DNA of 64,000 nucleotides. Source: Sequoia sempervirens (Eukaryota; Streptophyta; Pinopsida; Cupressales; Cupressaceae). This document shows, piece by piece, positions 24,201 through 36,024 of the stretch. Each line of letters opens with the position of its first letter. Position 1 is the stretch's first letter. The position numbers and the translations under genes were made by a program. The notes beneath the pieces are model-generated. The model was given only the letters and a program-made list of their open reading frames with translations. It did not search any database and was not told the origin of the DNA. The stretch spans positions 310,001 to 374,000 of the forward strand of contig VDFB02344295.1 in the NCBI GenBank assembly GCA_007258455.2, given 5' to 3'.

Positions 24201-26543
24201 CTAGCAAGCTCTACCATAATTTGTATGTTTTATTTGCATACCGCCTTACACCACTCCAACTTCTGTATAAATGTACTTAAATTCAGTAATTAATGCACAT
24301 AATAGTTGTTGTTGCATGCAAATCAAAGAGTTGGTTTGGATAAATTTGGTATTTCCAAATTTGATTAACTTCTTTCTTTTATTACACCTACATTTTGCGT
24401 CTGCCAACTATGGTCTTGATAATAAGATCTTAGGGAAGATTAAACATTAACTCTCAGGGAGTGAGGCCACTAAGACAAGCATACTATCAAGCAAAATTCC
24501 ATGACAAGTGCCTTACATTAAAGAGATAAAAGGAAAACAAACTTTCAAATGTCCTAATTAGACATAAAATGATCAACCTAGACCAAAATTCTATCTCTCA
24601 CACACAAAAGCATATACACAGAAACATAAACATAAAGAGATGGGAAGAGAGAGAATTCTTTGAAATAAATTAAACATCAAAGAAGTTACATGCATAGACT
24701 GGAAAGGTTGTGTTTACTCCCAAGATTGATCATAAAGTAAGAACTCGAGTAATAATTTCAAATAAGATATAAAGTTAACAAAAAGAAAACCTATTTTGGC
24801 CTTCCACAAAGGGGTCCAATAAGCCAAATTAGCATCTAGCTTGAGTTTGACCTACAAATTAACCTTCACCTCATGTATGTGCTTATACATATACAAAAGC
24901 ATACACATGTATATAGAAAATTCCAAAACAACTTGAGAAAAACTAAACTCTATGCTTTCTAACTCAAATGAAATGGAAGATGAAGCTCATTTCCCTGTGA
25001 CATGCCAATTGTACAATGATAGAGGACATGAATACACTAATATCTACTATTGCTATTCCATTACAAATACCTAAAATTGAGTAAATTCATAAATTGGGAC
25101 AACCAAACAAATAGTGGTGATTTTATTTGAATCTAAATGCCCATCAAATCAACTGTTTACAAAAGAAAGCCGGTTTGGCAATCCAAGTTTTTTTTCTTTC
25201 AACAAATTGGTTGTTGTAAAAAACAAGGTTGGAGTAAACGAAAACAAAATACAAATTCACATTTTTCTAAATCGATTTATAATGAATTACTTTTTCTGCA
25301 AAATTTTCGATGTCCTACAAACCAATTTAATCTAAATGGATATTTTGTCTGATAAGTCCACAAATTGAAACCTTATGGAGAGGATTTCAGAATAAATGAC
25401 ATAAATGCAAAAGCAAGTTGTTAACTATCCTAATTAATGTAAAATTTGACACAAATTTACTTAGAGCAAGCTTAAAAATAAGAGCGTGTTCAATCTCGAG
25501 TTTGGTCATGAGGTAGAAACCAACTAGTACAAAATTTGAAGAATGCATAAGGTTAAAACAAACAAGATGTGAGAAACTCCTATAGAAAATCCAAACTTCC
25601 CATATACGTGTCAAATAAATATATATAATACATAGATTATACTATACATACCCTATGATATGCCTCTCTTCCTCTCATTAAGCATTCCCTTTGCATCAAC
25701 CCTTGCAATGTTATTAAATTGTCTATGACCAAATAAATCCCCATCGCAACAAATAACATCATTATGGTCCAAAATGGAACCAAGCCGAAAAATTGGCCAC
25801 TGTCGACGAGAAGAAATAATCCTAGGTGCAACCTTCAACATTGCAAAGAATAGCCGCATTGTGACAACAATTTCTCAAATGCTGACCAAAAGCAGTCCAA
25901 AATCAAACCCTAAAAACCCCAATTCCAAATTTAGGGTCCCAAATTTTGAAATAATTTATAAAAATAACTCCAAACCACAAAGAATGCCTTGAATGTTGCA
26001 AGTTTTCCCAATCCGTGCTCGAAACAGAGTCGCAAAATGAAACCCCTCAATCCCTAATTTCAAATTCAAAGCATTAAACACTCACAAATTATGCTCTGAA
26101 AAAATAATTTGAAACCCTTCAAGCTGCACTGAATTCCTTCAAATTCTTTTCCCAAAAACTTGGAGAAAGTGGCAATACACTCTCTAATCCTTTGATAAGC
26201 CTCCAACAGATAGCAATGAAAACTCTTCAAGGCATAGGGCCTCATATTACTAATTTGTTTTTTGTTTAGTGACACTGTTTTAGGAAAATTAATGTCATAC
26301 TTTATTCAAAATTCCAACCCTCGCCCTTCTAAACCCTGATTTAGTATGCATTACTTCAATAACTGAAGCAGAAGCAATGGATATTTTCAACACAATTCAA
26401 AAAAGAGCAAAATATTGCAGAAAATGAAGAATTCAAGCGTTACTGCTATAATTTATACTGGAAAAGCACCTTCCAATTCTAAACCCTAATATTCCATAAA
26501 GCTACAGAAAGTTGAAGGGCGGAGAGAAATTTTTAAAGAGTGA
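24201..26543. other. Interval without identified gene
   Basis: Short frames only. 25850-26340 carries several copies of aaaccctaa/aacccc-like words, common in plant intergenic DNA. No repeat boundary could be fixed. Confidence 0.4.
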
Positions 26544-26808
26544 CGTCACTGGCTAACACATAACTTTTTTTCTATGAAGGATAAAATTCTATTTTTTTCA
26601 AATTTAGATTCGTAACTACGATATCTAGTGCATGGAATTGGTTTCATAACATTTCATTGAATATTTTTTTCTTAATTATTTAGTTTCAAAGTCAAACTAG
26701 TTACAATTTAGACATGAGTCATTGGCTAAAGCATAACTTTTTTTCTATGTATTGAAATTCAATTTTTTTTTTGTTGGATCAAGGACATCAATATCTAGTG
26801 CACTAATA
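26544..26808. repeat. Two-copy direct repeat, ~170-bp spacing
   Basis: 26544-26632 (gtcactggctaacacataac ... atatctagtgcatgg) recurs at 26714-26808 (gtcattggctaaagcataac ... atatctagtgcacta) with substitutions. No coding potential. It may be a remnant of a longer tandem repeat. Confidence 0.7.
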
Positions 26809-26891
26809 TTTTTCATTTTTTTTGATAATCTGCTATTTTTCCACATGTGTAGAACAAAGAGCTTGATTTTAAGTGAAAAACCTATGTTTAA

Positions 26892-27284
26892 TCAAACTAA
26901 AAAAAATACATAATAAAACCAAAACATATTAAAATTATATTTAATGAATAGCTCGTTTTGAGGACTACCATCATCTAGTTGGGTCTGTGAAGTCTCCTCC
27001 ATTTTCATCCTCAACCTGAGCTTTGAAAGGAATTTTTTTGTAGAGATTTGGTAGAAGAGGGGGAGAAGGGGGAAAAGGGGGGGTTTTCTCGAACCCCCTT
27101 TGAGCGAACCCCCCTTGACCTTTCGAGCGAAAGGGGGTTCGCTCGAAGGGGGGTTTGAGAAAACCCCCCTTTTAAAAATTTCCCTTTGTTTTCTATTTAA
27201 AAAATGCATGAAAAGGTGGGTCTGATCATTTAATAGGGTTCGCTCGAAGGGGGGTTCGAGCAAACCCATTGAGTGTCCATTCAA
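26892..27284 (-). CDS. Hypothetical Pro/Gly/Lys-rich ORF over an inverted repeat
   Basis: A 130-codon frame whose central part is encoded by the inverted repeat at 27077-27169, giving alternating PP and GG words (SNPPSSEPPFAR, KGGSLKGGSRKPP). The C-terminal end is hydrophobic and aromatic. I do not recognise a family. A further minus-strand frame (27226-27576) ends with a similar FARTPLRAN word read in a different frame. The frame may exist only because C/G runs lack stop codons, so expression is doubtful. Confidence 0.2.
   Translation of the reverse strand: MNGHSMGLLEPPFERTLLNDQTHLFMHFLNRKQREIFKRGVFSNPPSSEPPFARKVKGGSLKGGSRKPPLFPLLPLFYQISTKKFLSKLRLRMKMEETSQTQLDDGSPQNELFIKYNFNMFWFYYVFFLV
27077..27169. 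repeat. ~40-bp inverted repeat of G/C runs and GAGCGAA words
   Basis: The left arm 27077-27116 reads G-run, TTTTCTCGAA, C-run, TTTGAGCGAA, C-run, TT. The reverse complement of the right arm 27131-27169 gives the same order with two or three differences. The loop is about 14 nt and itself contains TCGAGCGAAA. A further partial copy (ggttcgctcgaaggggggtt) lies at 27238-27257, so the word is iterated, not just mirrored. Confidence 0.85.
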
Positions 27285-28596
27285 ACCCCCAGTTCATGTG
27301 AACGGTCCTTAAAAACCAAAAAAAATAATTCATGGGAGCATTTTTGCAAATTTCCTTCCTCAACGGAATTGTAAACCAATATTGTGGGATCACCCCAATC
27401 TTTGTACAAAGGATGACCCTATGACCCAATTTTGTAAGGGAGGACTTTAAAAAATATTTCAAGATTTGGAGTGACCTAAACTTGGTCAATATATCCTCTT
27501 CAGTATACTTCAAAATTAGGTTAAATTTTGTATTATATAGTAGTGAACTCATCTTCCAATTAATATGTCCCCACAATATAGGTTTGATTTAATAAAGGCT
27601 AATCCATCATCATCAGACTTACATACTTTGATGATTGTGATATTTGGCTTTCCAAAATTTTCTCCAATCATGGATGAAATTTTAGAGTCACTATCATCAT
27701 GGTGTTCCTTGTTATGAATGTGAGAGGTTTCCCCTAGAATTATTTGAATTGAAATTACCAAAGGTTGTGTGTAAGGTCCTACAATAATTTGTCTTGGTTC
27801 AATAAGAAGTATATGAAGGTATAGGTTAGTGTGAAGACCTCGTGAAGTTCAAGAGGTATGTTTAATGTATTATATGACATAATTGGTGGTGGTAATGTCA
27901 CATCTTGGCTTCTTCTAATCATTTATGTGTATGTCCCTCTAGATTATAATCATCTAAATTAGGGGTCACATGTAAAGTAGGTATGATATAAATTTAAGTT
28001 ATATTTATAGAATCTAAATTATGATCAAAAGATAAACCATGAGAAGGCATTGTTAAGTTTATATTGTCCTCATGTGTATTAGGGCTAAAAATATAGGCAA
28101 TAAATCTATGAGCCAAATTTAGAAAGAAAGTATAAAGAAGAAAAAAGAATAAAATTGTTGCAAATCTTTATTGTTTAAGTATAATCTAAATTCACTAATA
28201 TGTAAGCTATCATCTAAGTTTCGTATAAAATGCTAACATTTAGAGAAGCATATATGTAGGCTCGTCATAATCATTATGTAAAAGTTCTTTATTAAGGCTC
28301 ATAATGTCATTGTGTAATGAATTATAAAATATTTGTAACATCACAATCATCTAGATGAAGAGATAAAAATATATCATCATAAGGTATAACATTATCATGG
28401 GATGTATGAGAAAATAAAACACAAGATAAATTATAAAGATGGTGTATTGGGATCTAAGCCAAATATTTAACCTAAATCACTCATTCCATCATAAAACATT
28501 GAGGGACCCAAAATTAACCAAGAGATACTATTTGGTTGTTGTCCTCAATGGAGAACCAAATAATTGGTCGGGGTTTTGGTCCCTTTTTATCGATGA
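27285..28596. other. AT-rich interval, possible decayed internal sequence
   Basis: Minus-strand frames at 27226-27576 and 27549-27761 have no recognised domain. 28440-28590 read on the minus strand gives stretches such as SWLILGPSMFYDGMSDLG broken by stops, which could be a decayed element gag. Not identified. Confidence 0.3.
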
Positions 28597-29814
28597 TGTT
28601 GGAATGTGATTTATTTATGAAATGTGTGAAACTAGGTGAATTAAGGCTAAAGTGACAAACTGTTAAAGAATTTAGAAAATACAAAACATAAAGACAAAAA
28701 TAGCTCGAGCAGATCTAGAAAGTGCAGACAAAGAGGAAACTGGAATAAAAATTTGTGGCTAAACTGGTAGAATAGGGGCATTGGACACCCTAGTCTAGAA
28801 GTTTAGAGTTTTAGGGTTTCAAAGTTGGTATAAATAGAGAAGGGTCTATAAGTTTTTTACTCTGAAAATCCATATTTAAATTTTGATAGAGTGTGAATAA
28901 TCAACTTACACTAATTTAATGACAAAAGGTACATGAATGCTTGAACTAGGGTTTTGAAGCCTTGAGATCCCAAATCTCCTTCAATCCAATTTAGACCTAT
29001 AACTTGCAAAGACAAGGGGAGAAGGGTTGTACCATATAGGGGCATGCCTTGGGAAAACCTCATTTCAGTGTTTCCACCTCCACAAATGAATATGGTGATG
29101 ATGATAAAAATTGTGTGCTCTTATGGGAGTAGAGGAAAAAAAATAAAAATGAATGATAAATAACATAACTATAACTTACCACTTAAATTTTAAATTCTTG
29201 TTGGATTGAAGTCACTTTTCTCATCACACACAAGGAGAAATAGGAAAATTCTTGGAGTTCCTACAAGTATTAGTGCTCATAATAATAATAATAAAATACA
29301 ATAAACATGAAACATATTGCAATGCATAAACGTGAATTTTATGATGTGTTGCAAACTATAATAATTGACTAAAATCTAGTTGTAAATCTTCTACTTATTT
29401 TTCTCTTGAAAATGTATTAATTACCTTTTAGGATGCTAGAGTGATATTCAAATTTCTTAGGTGTTCAAATGGAGGGAAGAATTTATATTTATATGAGTTT
29501 AAACATATTTCACATTAATAGTTAAGACAAGCCAACAATTGAATTCAAATTCTTAAACATATTGAGGTCAACAACAATATTTGGAGTTTAGGGCCTTATT
29601 AGGTGGGGTAGGGGAATTTTTCACCCTAGTACAACCATTTTTAGCTCTTCAAAATCTCATTACATAAATATTTAATTCAATTGCTTGAATTTAACTCAAT
29701 TTCTAGAAAAGATGACAATTAAACAAATAAATTATAAGCATAATTAGGTACATTCACATAAGAGGATACCGAATCTAGTGTGAAATTTTCAAGGGTGATA
29801 ATTTAAACACTACA
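28597..29814 (-). repeat. Candidate solo or orphan LTR (minus strand)
   Basis: The right edge ...cactaca at 29814 is followed by tctagcccccaattt, which on the minus strand is a polypurine tract (aaattgggggctaga) directly before TGTAGTG. The gypsy element at 32924 shows the same arrangement. The left edge tgttgg at 28597 gives a length of 1218 bp, close to the 1247-1267 bp gypsy LTRs here. No partner LTR found. A plus-strand TATA-like tataaatag at 28830 is in the wrong orientation for this model and is noted as a conflict. Confidence 0.35.
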
Positions 29815-31657
29815 TCTAGCCCCCAATTTAGTGAGGGTATGAACTTATGCTCATACTCACACTAAAGTATGAAGAAACCAAATAGTCATTTTGTCGAAAC
29901 AATGTGAAAGCCCCAAAGCTAAGGATCTTACTGAGAAACAATGTTAAGGAAAATAAAACACATAGCCATATAAGACATGGTACAACAAATCATGTAGTAA
30001 CACAAAAAAAACACAAAGCGAAAATAATGCAACACACAAATTGAGCATAAAGCATACACAAATTAAACATAGAGCTTACATGAAACATACAAGATAAACA
30101 AAAATATGAATGGTATGGTTGATGTGAAATAAACAGGTTCAATACCAATTGTTGAGAAATTCAATCTCTATCCAAATATGACTTCAATGGATGATATTCA
30201 AGGCTTGGACTACAAAAATATGAAAATTTGAACAGGATCAATGATTAGTGGAGCTTTGCACTATGCTAGCCAAGAGAAATTAGGTTTTGATGTGGGCAAA
30301 GAGTACCGCAAAAAAATGTGACATCTTATAGAGCTAAATTGATGAACTCAACAAGCGAGCAGAGGTAGTGAGGATAACTATTGATCCCCAGGTGTAGCAA
30401 CTCCAAGAGGATTTGTGATGAGCCTGTGAGTGGGAGGCTTCACTATAGGAGTAGATGGCGAAGCTACGAGAGGATATAGTCAAGCTCAGAGGAGAGTTCT
30501 GAGGGCTGCAGGCATAGAGAATGTTTTTGTCGTGGTCACATCAGTCACATTCATTTGCATCCATCCAACATCCTCCTTTTCCACCATTGCAAGCGCTAGA
30601 GGGCTTAGGTAGCCATGCACCCAGGGGCTAGAGACCCATTTTTGTATGCCAATTTTTATAGATCATATAATTTTTTATGTACAACATTATTTTGTTGTAT
30701 ATCCACATACATATATATAGTCACCATATTTTAACACAGTGGTGTGATATATATATACATGACATTTGTGAAGGCTAATAGCTTTTTGTAGGTCTCTAAG
30801 ATATTCAAGCGTTCAAGTAATGAAGATTCAAATCCTTGAGGAGAAGTGTATGAATTTAGTCCCTCAAGAAATCCATTGAAGGGTTGTTAGTTGCAACATT
30901 GTGTTCATTCATTATTCCTTCCTTTCAAGCATCATTTCTATCATTGAAATTGCCATTATGAAAGTGGGAACACTTACACGGGATTTGAATGAGGTAATCC
31001 CCTATATAACACATCTTCCCTCTTTGTGCATGTGCAAGTTATAGGTTTGGAGAAGATTGAAAAGATCTTGAAGGAAAATTCTAAATTGTTGCATTTGCTT
31101 TCATCAACCTTGTCAAGCCACAAATTCTCACCTACAAAGTTTATTGACGACATTGTGAAAAGTTTACAACTGAGAATCAAGAGCTTAGATCCAACATCAG
31201 AAGACTATAAAAATAGTTTTAGGATGCCCTACCAAAGACCCAGTAACCTAGGGGAAACCAACTTCCTTTGCACATGTTGAATCCAACTTTTGGTGGTAGG
31301 TAGACATAAGTTTGTACTTTCCAGATTCTTCTACAAATTACTGTTCTCATCTATTTATTTCCCAAAAATTGCATTTACATATTAGGTCATATAGTCTAAT
31401 TAAGTCAATTATTTCAAATCATTTCCAACACATTCCTAAGAATCAAGAGGATCTGATCTAGGTCTGATTGACTCACCTCTTTGGTTGAATGTCAATCTAT
31501 GCACCTTGTTGATTTGCATCCTAATGAAATCCTAGAAATGTTGGAACATTGACCTTAGGTTTGGAAATTAAACTTAAGGCCATCCACATTTTTATGTTTT
31601 TGTTACAATTTTTAGTTGATATAAGTTTAAATGTAATTTTGTAGTTGTTGTAGTGGT
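29815..31657. other. Interval between candidate LTR and gypsy insertion
   Basis: Mostly AT-rich. If 28597-29814 is a 3' LTR, this would be the 3' internal part of that element, later split by the gypsy insertion at 31658. It contains the weak coding traces at 30330-30650 and an 84-codon plus-strand frame at 31026-31280 (start MHVQVIGLEKIEKIL) that I do not recognise. The last bases, gtggt at 31653-31657, are a target-site copy. Confidence 0.35.
30330..30650 (+). pseudogene. Decayed coiled-coil coding trace
   Basis: Reading from about 30330 gives heptad-like charged sequence (MAKLREDIVKLRGEF from 30453) followed by a Ser/His/Pro-rich part (SFASIQHPPFPPLQAL), broken by at least four stops. The pattern resembles the coiled-coil and linker parts of plant retroelement gag, but there is no zinc knuckle or other diagnostic motif. 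Confidence 0.25.
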
Positions 31658-32924
31658 TGTTGGCCTCCTCTAATGGTTGAATAACTAAGCCCTTAAAGTT
31701 GTAACTTTGAGATTATATATCTACACTAAGTAGTTATCTTGCTCATCATGAAGGTTCATTTCATTGTCAACCCAGGGACGTGAACTTGAAATGGGTCAGC
31801 ATTGTCTATGCACTAGGACTCAACTATAGTCATCCTTATCCTATAACTAGAAAGGAAACAGTATTGAAAATAAAATTCTTGAAAGGAATTAGCATAAGTA
31901 TTGAGCATGAATCAATAACTAAATTGAATTGAAATGAATGACAGAAATAAAAATCTCAGCAAACAAGTAGGAAGTTACTCTATCTACCTTGGCTGCAGGA
32001 ATAGACATAGAACAAAGTTCCAATGGCTGCAGGAATAGATAGCTACTAAGACCATAACTAATTACTAAACAAAAAAGTAACTACTAAATTGAATGGATGG
32101 AATTCTCACCAAGTGGGCCCCCTTGAATGAGTTTTCCTTAAACTAACTTAGATGCAGCAAATCAAAGTATCATTTCATTCATTGAAAACATAATTACATC
32201 ATATCAACAACATGATTGTATTCCTTAAAACTAAAAATGCAATTACAATATCAGAACATCCAACCTTGTGAAGAGGGACATCTAATCATTATTTATATAA
32301 GGAAAGCTTCTAACTAACCCTAACTAACTAGGCGGTCAACTCCAACAAACTAGGAGGACGCCATTTATTGAAAGCATGAAAAAGAGGAAGGAGGTTATGC
32401 ATGTGCCAAATTTAGTCAAACTAGTCTTGCCTCAACGAGGATCCAGCATAAAAACACCTCCTAAATCTACTCAACTAACATACATGCTCATTTAAAGGTA
32501 AGTTACAACTTCCACACGAGCTAGAAGTTTCCCTCAATTGAAAGTTTCCCTCCATTGACCTTTTAATGACCATCTCCTTGACTTCTTTAGTAATCAACCA
32601 ATTGGCATGAACTTCTTCCACCTTGCAAGCTTCATTTATATTTGCATATTAATGTGAACCTGCATAATGACATTAGCGCACAAAACAATTGTATATCCAT
32701 AATCACCTTAGAATAACATTCATTCAATCACATGTAAAATTAATATAGATATATCACATAGTAGGTTAATCATCAAAAGTTACAGAGATAAGTTCATGCC
32801 CAAAGTTCATAAATTTGGGGAAATAACAGAGAGAGTGTCAATAACTAGGTGCTAAAGTCCCATAGTAACAACAACAAATATATGATAAACCCCATCAAAA
32901 TTGAGTCATTATTTGGACTCATCA
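31658..32924 (-). repeat. 3' LTR of gypsy element
   Basis: 1267 bp. On the minus strand it starts TGATGAGTCC at 32924 and ends at 31658 (plus strand tgttggcctcc). Its outer 450 bp match 41176-41612 closely, and its whole length matches the more diverged LTR at 61901-63147. Confidence 0.9.
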
Positions 32925-32940
32925 TCTGCCCCCAACCTAA
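32925..32940 (-). other. Polypurine tract of gypsy element
   Basis: The minus strand reads aggttgggggcaga directly before the LTR start TGATGAG. The second family member has aggttgggggga-like sequence at the equivalent place (63148-63162). Confidence 0.8.
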
Positions 32941-33520
32941 TAATCTACTGGTCCTCCAACAAAAGGAACTCAATTACTTTTCCTAACCAAAGCCCTGAAA
33001 TCACCAATTGTTGTATGCCCTTGATCACTATTTTTAGTATTTGAATTTGGATCCTGATAGAATCCCTACTTTCTTTCCAGTCTGCCCCACCTTGGCCTCT
33101 CTATATCTACATCATACTGATAGGTTTTGTAGTTTCGTACTGGCCACAATAGAATAGGTGGCTGAAATATCAATGGGAGCCAATAGTGTTGCTTCATCCT
33201 CCCAAGATGTATATACCCAATGCTTCACTTGCAAGCTGCATAATAATTTTGCAGGGAATGGGGTTAACCTTGTTTTAACTGATCTAGCAAATCATTCCAT
33301 CTTATGATATATATCCCAATATTGTCTTTGTTGTAGTGATAGCTACCTGCTCATATTCTAGGTATGATTCCTCCTTAGAAGGCATGATCCTCTTTTTGTA
33401 CTATGGATTATAAAGAAGTCAGTGCCATGTGTAGTAGATATCTATAGAATTGCTCGATTAAGCTCTTAGAGATAAGGGGGTATGGAGTTCTCTTTCTTTG
33501 TATATTTTGAATTGTTTCCC

Positions 33521-35302
33521 CTAGCTGATTTCATTTTGAATCCATGACATTAATTCCCTCAAGTGAATATCCCCAATATATAACAATGGATTCCATTCAT
33601 GGTCATTGAGAACAATATAGTTATGAAAATACAATTCACACAACAAATTTTTAACTTTAGGAGGGGAGGATTGGTAAGCTTGGAAAAATTCATGTGGGGT
33701 TTCAATGGAAGGGCTTAGACCCGAAATGACCCTTGACAACTTAAAAGAAAGATGACGCTCCTTTAAATGCAATGCATATACCCTTGGAGGAGCTCCACAT
33801 GCCATAATTTTTGGTACTAAAGCCACCACATTGTCTACCTTATCCTTTAATGCAGTAATCTCTGCATTCTTCTCAATTTCTTCATTTTTCTTATTGATTT
33901 TTTCATGTAGTTTGAGTTTCTCTTTATTCCACTCTTCCTCTTTCTTCTGCATTTCTTTCCATAAATCCAGGGCCACTGATGCCCATGAAAAAGTAGGAGG
34001 TTTGTGCTTTCCTACTAGGATCTTTCCTTGCACCGGTTCTTAATGTTCAACTTGCTCTGTTTGCACCGGTTCTTGATATTCAACTTGCTCTGTTTGCACT
34101 GGTTCTTGGTTTTCAACTTGCTCTACAACAACAACAAGTTCTACCAATCCTATATTTTCGTGCTCCTCAAGAGCTTCTGCCTCCTTTCTAGGTTTCCCTC
34201 TAAGTCTATGTCTCCTTTTTGGAGGCAAACCAATAGTAGACTCAATTAGTTTTGATTTTTTTAGAGAGCTTTTATTTTTCCCAGCGGCTACAAGATGCTT
34301 TGTTTCTTCAGTTTTTCACTTCCTAGGGCTAGGGTTTACCTTTTCTAGTTTTTGCTTCTTAGCCTTCCCTTTGCTAATTTCTACTTTTCTCATTTTTTCT
34401 TCCTCTTTTCGAATAGCATCCCTAGTGCGAACTGTAGTTTTAGGGGGAACATCAACATTGGGGTCCGAAGATGAGCTATATTCATCTGTATGCTTTGATT
34501 CAGAGGAACCAATTTCTATTGCAGGTTCTGCTGCAAGAGAGTTTGTGCTAGGGTTTTCCCTAGAAGTTGAAGCTCCATGAGTGATTTTAATAACCCCCTC
34601 ATCCCCACTAACCCTATGAGTTAGGGGTTGACCTCTAAGACCCACATTTTCTAATTTGAATTTATCAATGTTCAAAAATTCATCCCATGGCATATTGGAC
34701 ACATCTTACAAATATTTTTCTACTAGCAATTTAATCAAATAGTGATGGGAAACAAAGTTTTCCCTACCTTTCTGTGTCTCAGCATCCATGATTGCAAGAA
34801 GATTGTACAGGATTTTTGGCACATTCATCCTCCTGCCATGTCTCATGTGATTCAGAAGCTTGAAATGTACAGAATGAAGACATGATTGGCAACCCTCGCA
34901 GGTAATGTATTTAATAATGTAGACAACAACTTGTTTCCATTTTTTTGGTAAAGAAGTTCTTCGTGTTCCTTGTTTTTCTATAACAAGTGGAGGATCACTA
35001 GGCTCAATGAATTATGCTCTAACTGGTCTAGCATCCCTAGAAGCAGGGTAAGGTTCTCCTTCAGTAGGAAAACCTGACACTTTAGCAATCCTTTCTTCGG
35101 TGGCTATAACTTCTAGCCCTTTCACCATTTCTTGACCATCAAAAAATGTTTGTGCAAATTCTAAGGAAATGTCAATACTGAAACTATTTAGCTTTAGAAA
35201 GTAATCTAACCATCCACAATTTCTGAATTTGGTCTGACAAGGTGCATCCTGTAGGATTACCTGGTGAACTGTAGGTTCATTTCTGATTAATTGACCTCCC
35301 AT
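33521..35302 (-). pseudogene. Extra ORF downstream of integrase in gypsy element, function unknown
   Basis: Four blocks (35302-35012, 34702-34316, 34228-34040, 34033-33521) lie in one frame and are separated only by stop codons near 35012, 34703, 34316 and 34040, so they represent one ancestral ORF of about 590 codons. The N-terminal part is a globular-looking domain (around VKGLEVIATEERIAKVSGFP). A Ser/Glu-rich middle and a basic stretch (PPKRRHRLRGKPRK) follow, then a short repeat of EPVQTEQVE, a Glu/Lys coiled coil, and a C-terminal domain (LSFKLSRVISGLSPSIETP ... ELMSWIQNEIS). This last domain is conserved in the second element (63649-64000). It is in the env/ORF3 position of Athila-like elements, but no signal peptide or membrane segment is evident. 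Function unknown. Confidence 0.75.
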
Positions 35303-36024
35303 TGCTTCTACTCACACTCTAGAAAACACCTCTACAAGGACTTATTTTTAGCAATCCTTCTTCTAAAACCTAATTTCTCTTCTGCTTCCTGCAACTCTTC
35401 ACTAGTACTAACACCAATTTCATATGAATTATCAATTTAACTTTTTAGTGGCATTATGATTCTGACTAAGGTAGTAAATAAGACATAAAGGAGGGGTATC
35501 ATCAAATAAAATGGTTGTGGCTTAGTGTCATATCATGCATGTAGGACCTCACTTCAACTACAACATTTCAAATTTGTTGCCATGCTGGCATATGAGACAT
35601 GATTAATGACATGTATGACATGTGGGTTAACACTTCCCCCCAACCTAAAATAAAGCATGTGCCAGCACATACTAGGATGGAATTATGATGTAATAGGGCA
35701 TATGAGCAGGAGTTGCTATGTGAAATATCAATATTAAAGTACAATAATTAAATGAATGTGTGTAAGGTTGTTTTTCACGTACCTGAAAAGTTGGTGTCTT
35801 TTGCAAAGAATGTGGAAGGAAGTACCGGTCACCAGAAAAGTATAGTTGAGCAATTAAATGAAGTGATGATGGAGTGAAGTGATGGTGAAATGATGGTGAA
35901 GTGGTAGTGGAGTGATCAAAGAGAGAGAATTGATGGAGATGAATGGGTGGGTAGATTTATTGATGGAGAAGTTAATTCCCACAAAAAGTGGAAATCTTTA
36001 TTATGATTGCATGTGTACCTTTGA
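35303..36024 (-). other. Spacer between integrase and extra ORF of gypsy element
   Basis: No frame of note. 35860-35915 is a short imperfect tandem of about 12 bp on the plus strand (gaagtgatggtg and variants, about four copies). It may be a leader for a subgenomic or spliced mRNA of the extra ORF; this is inference from position only. Confidence 0.5.
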
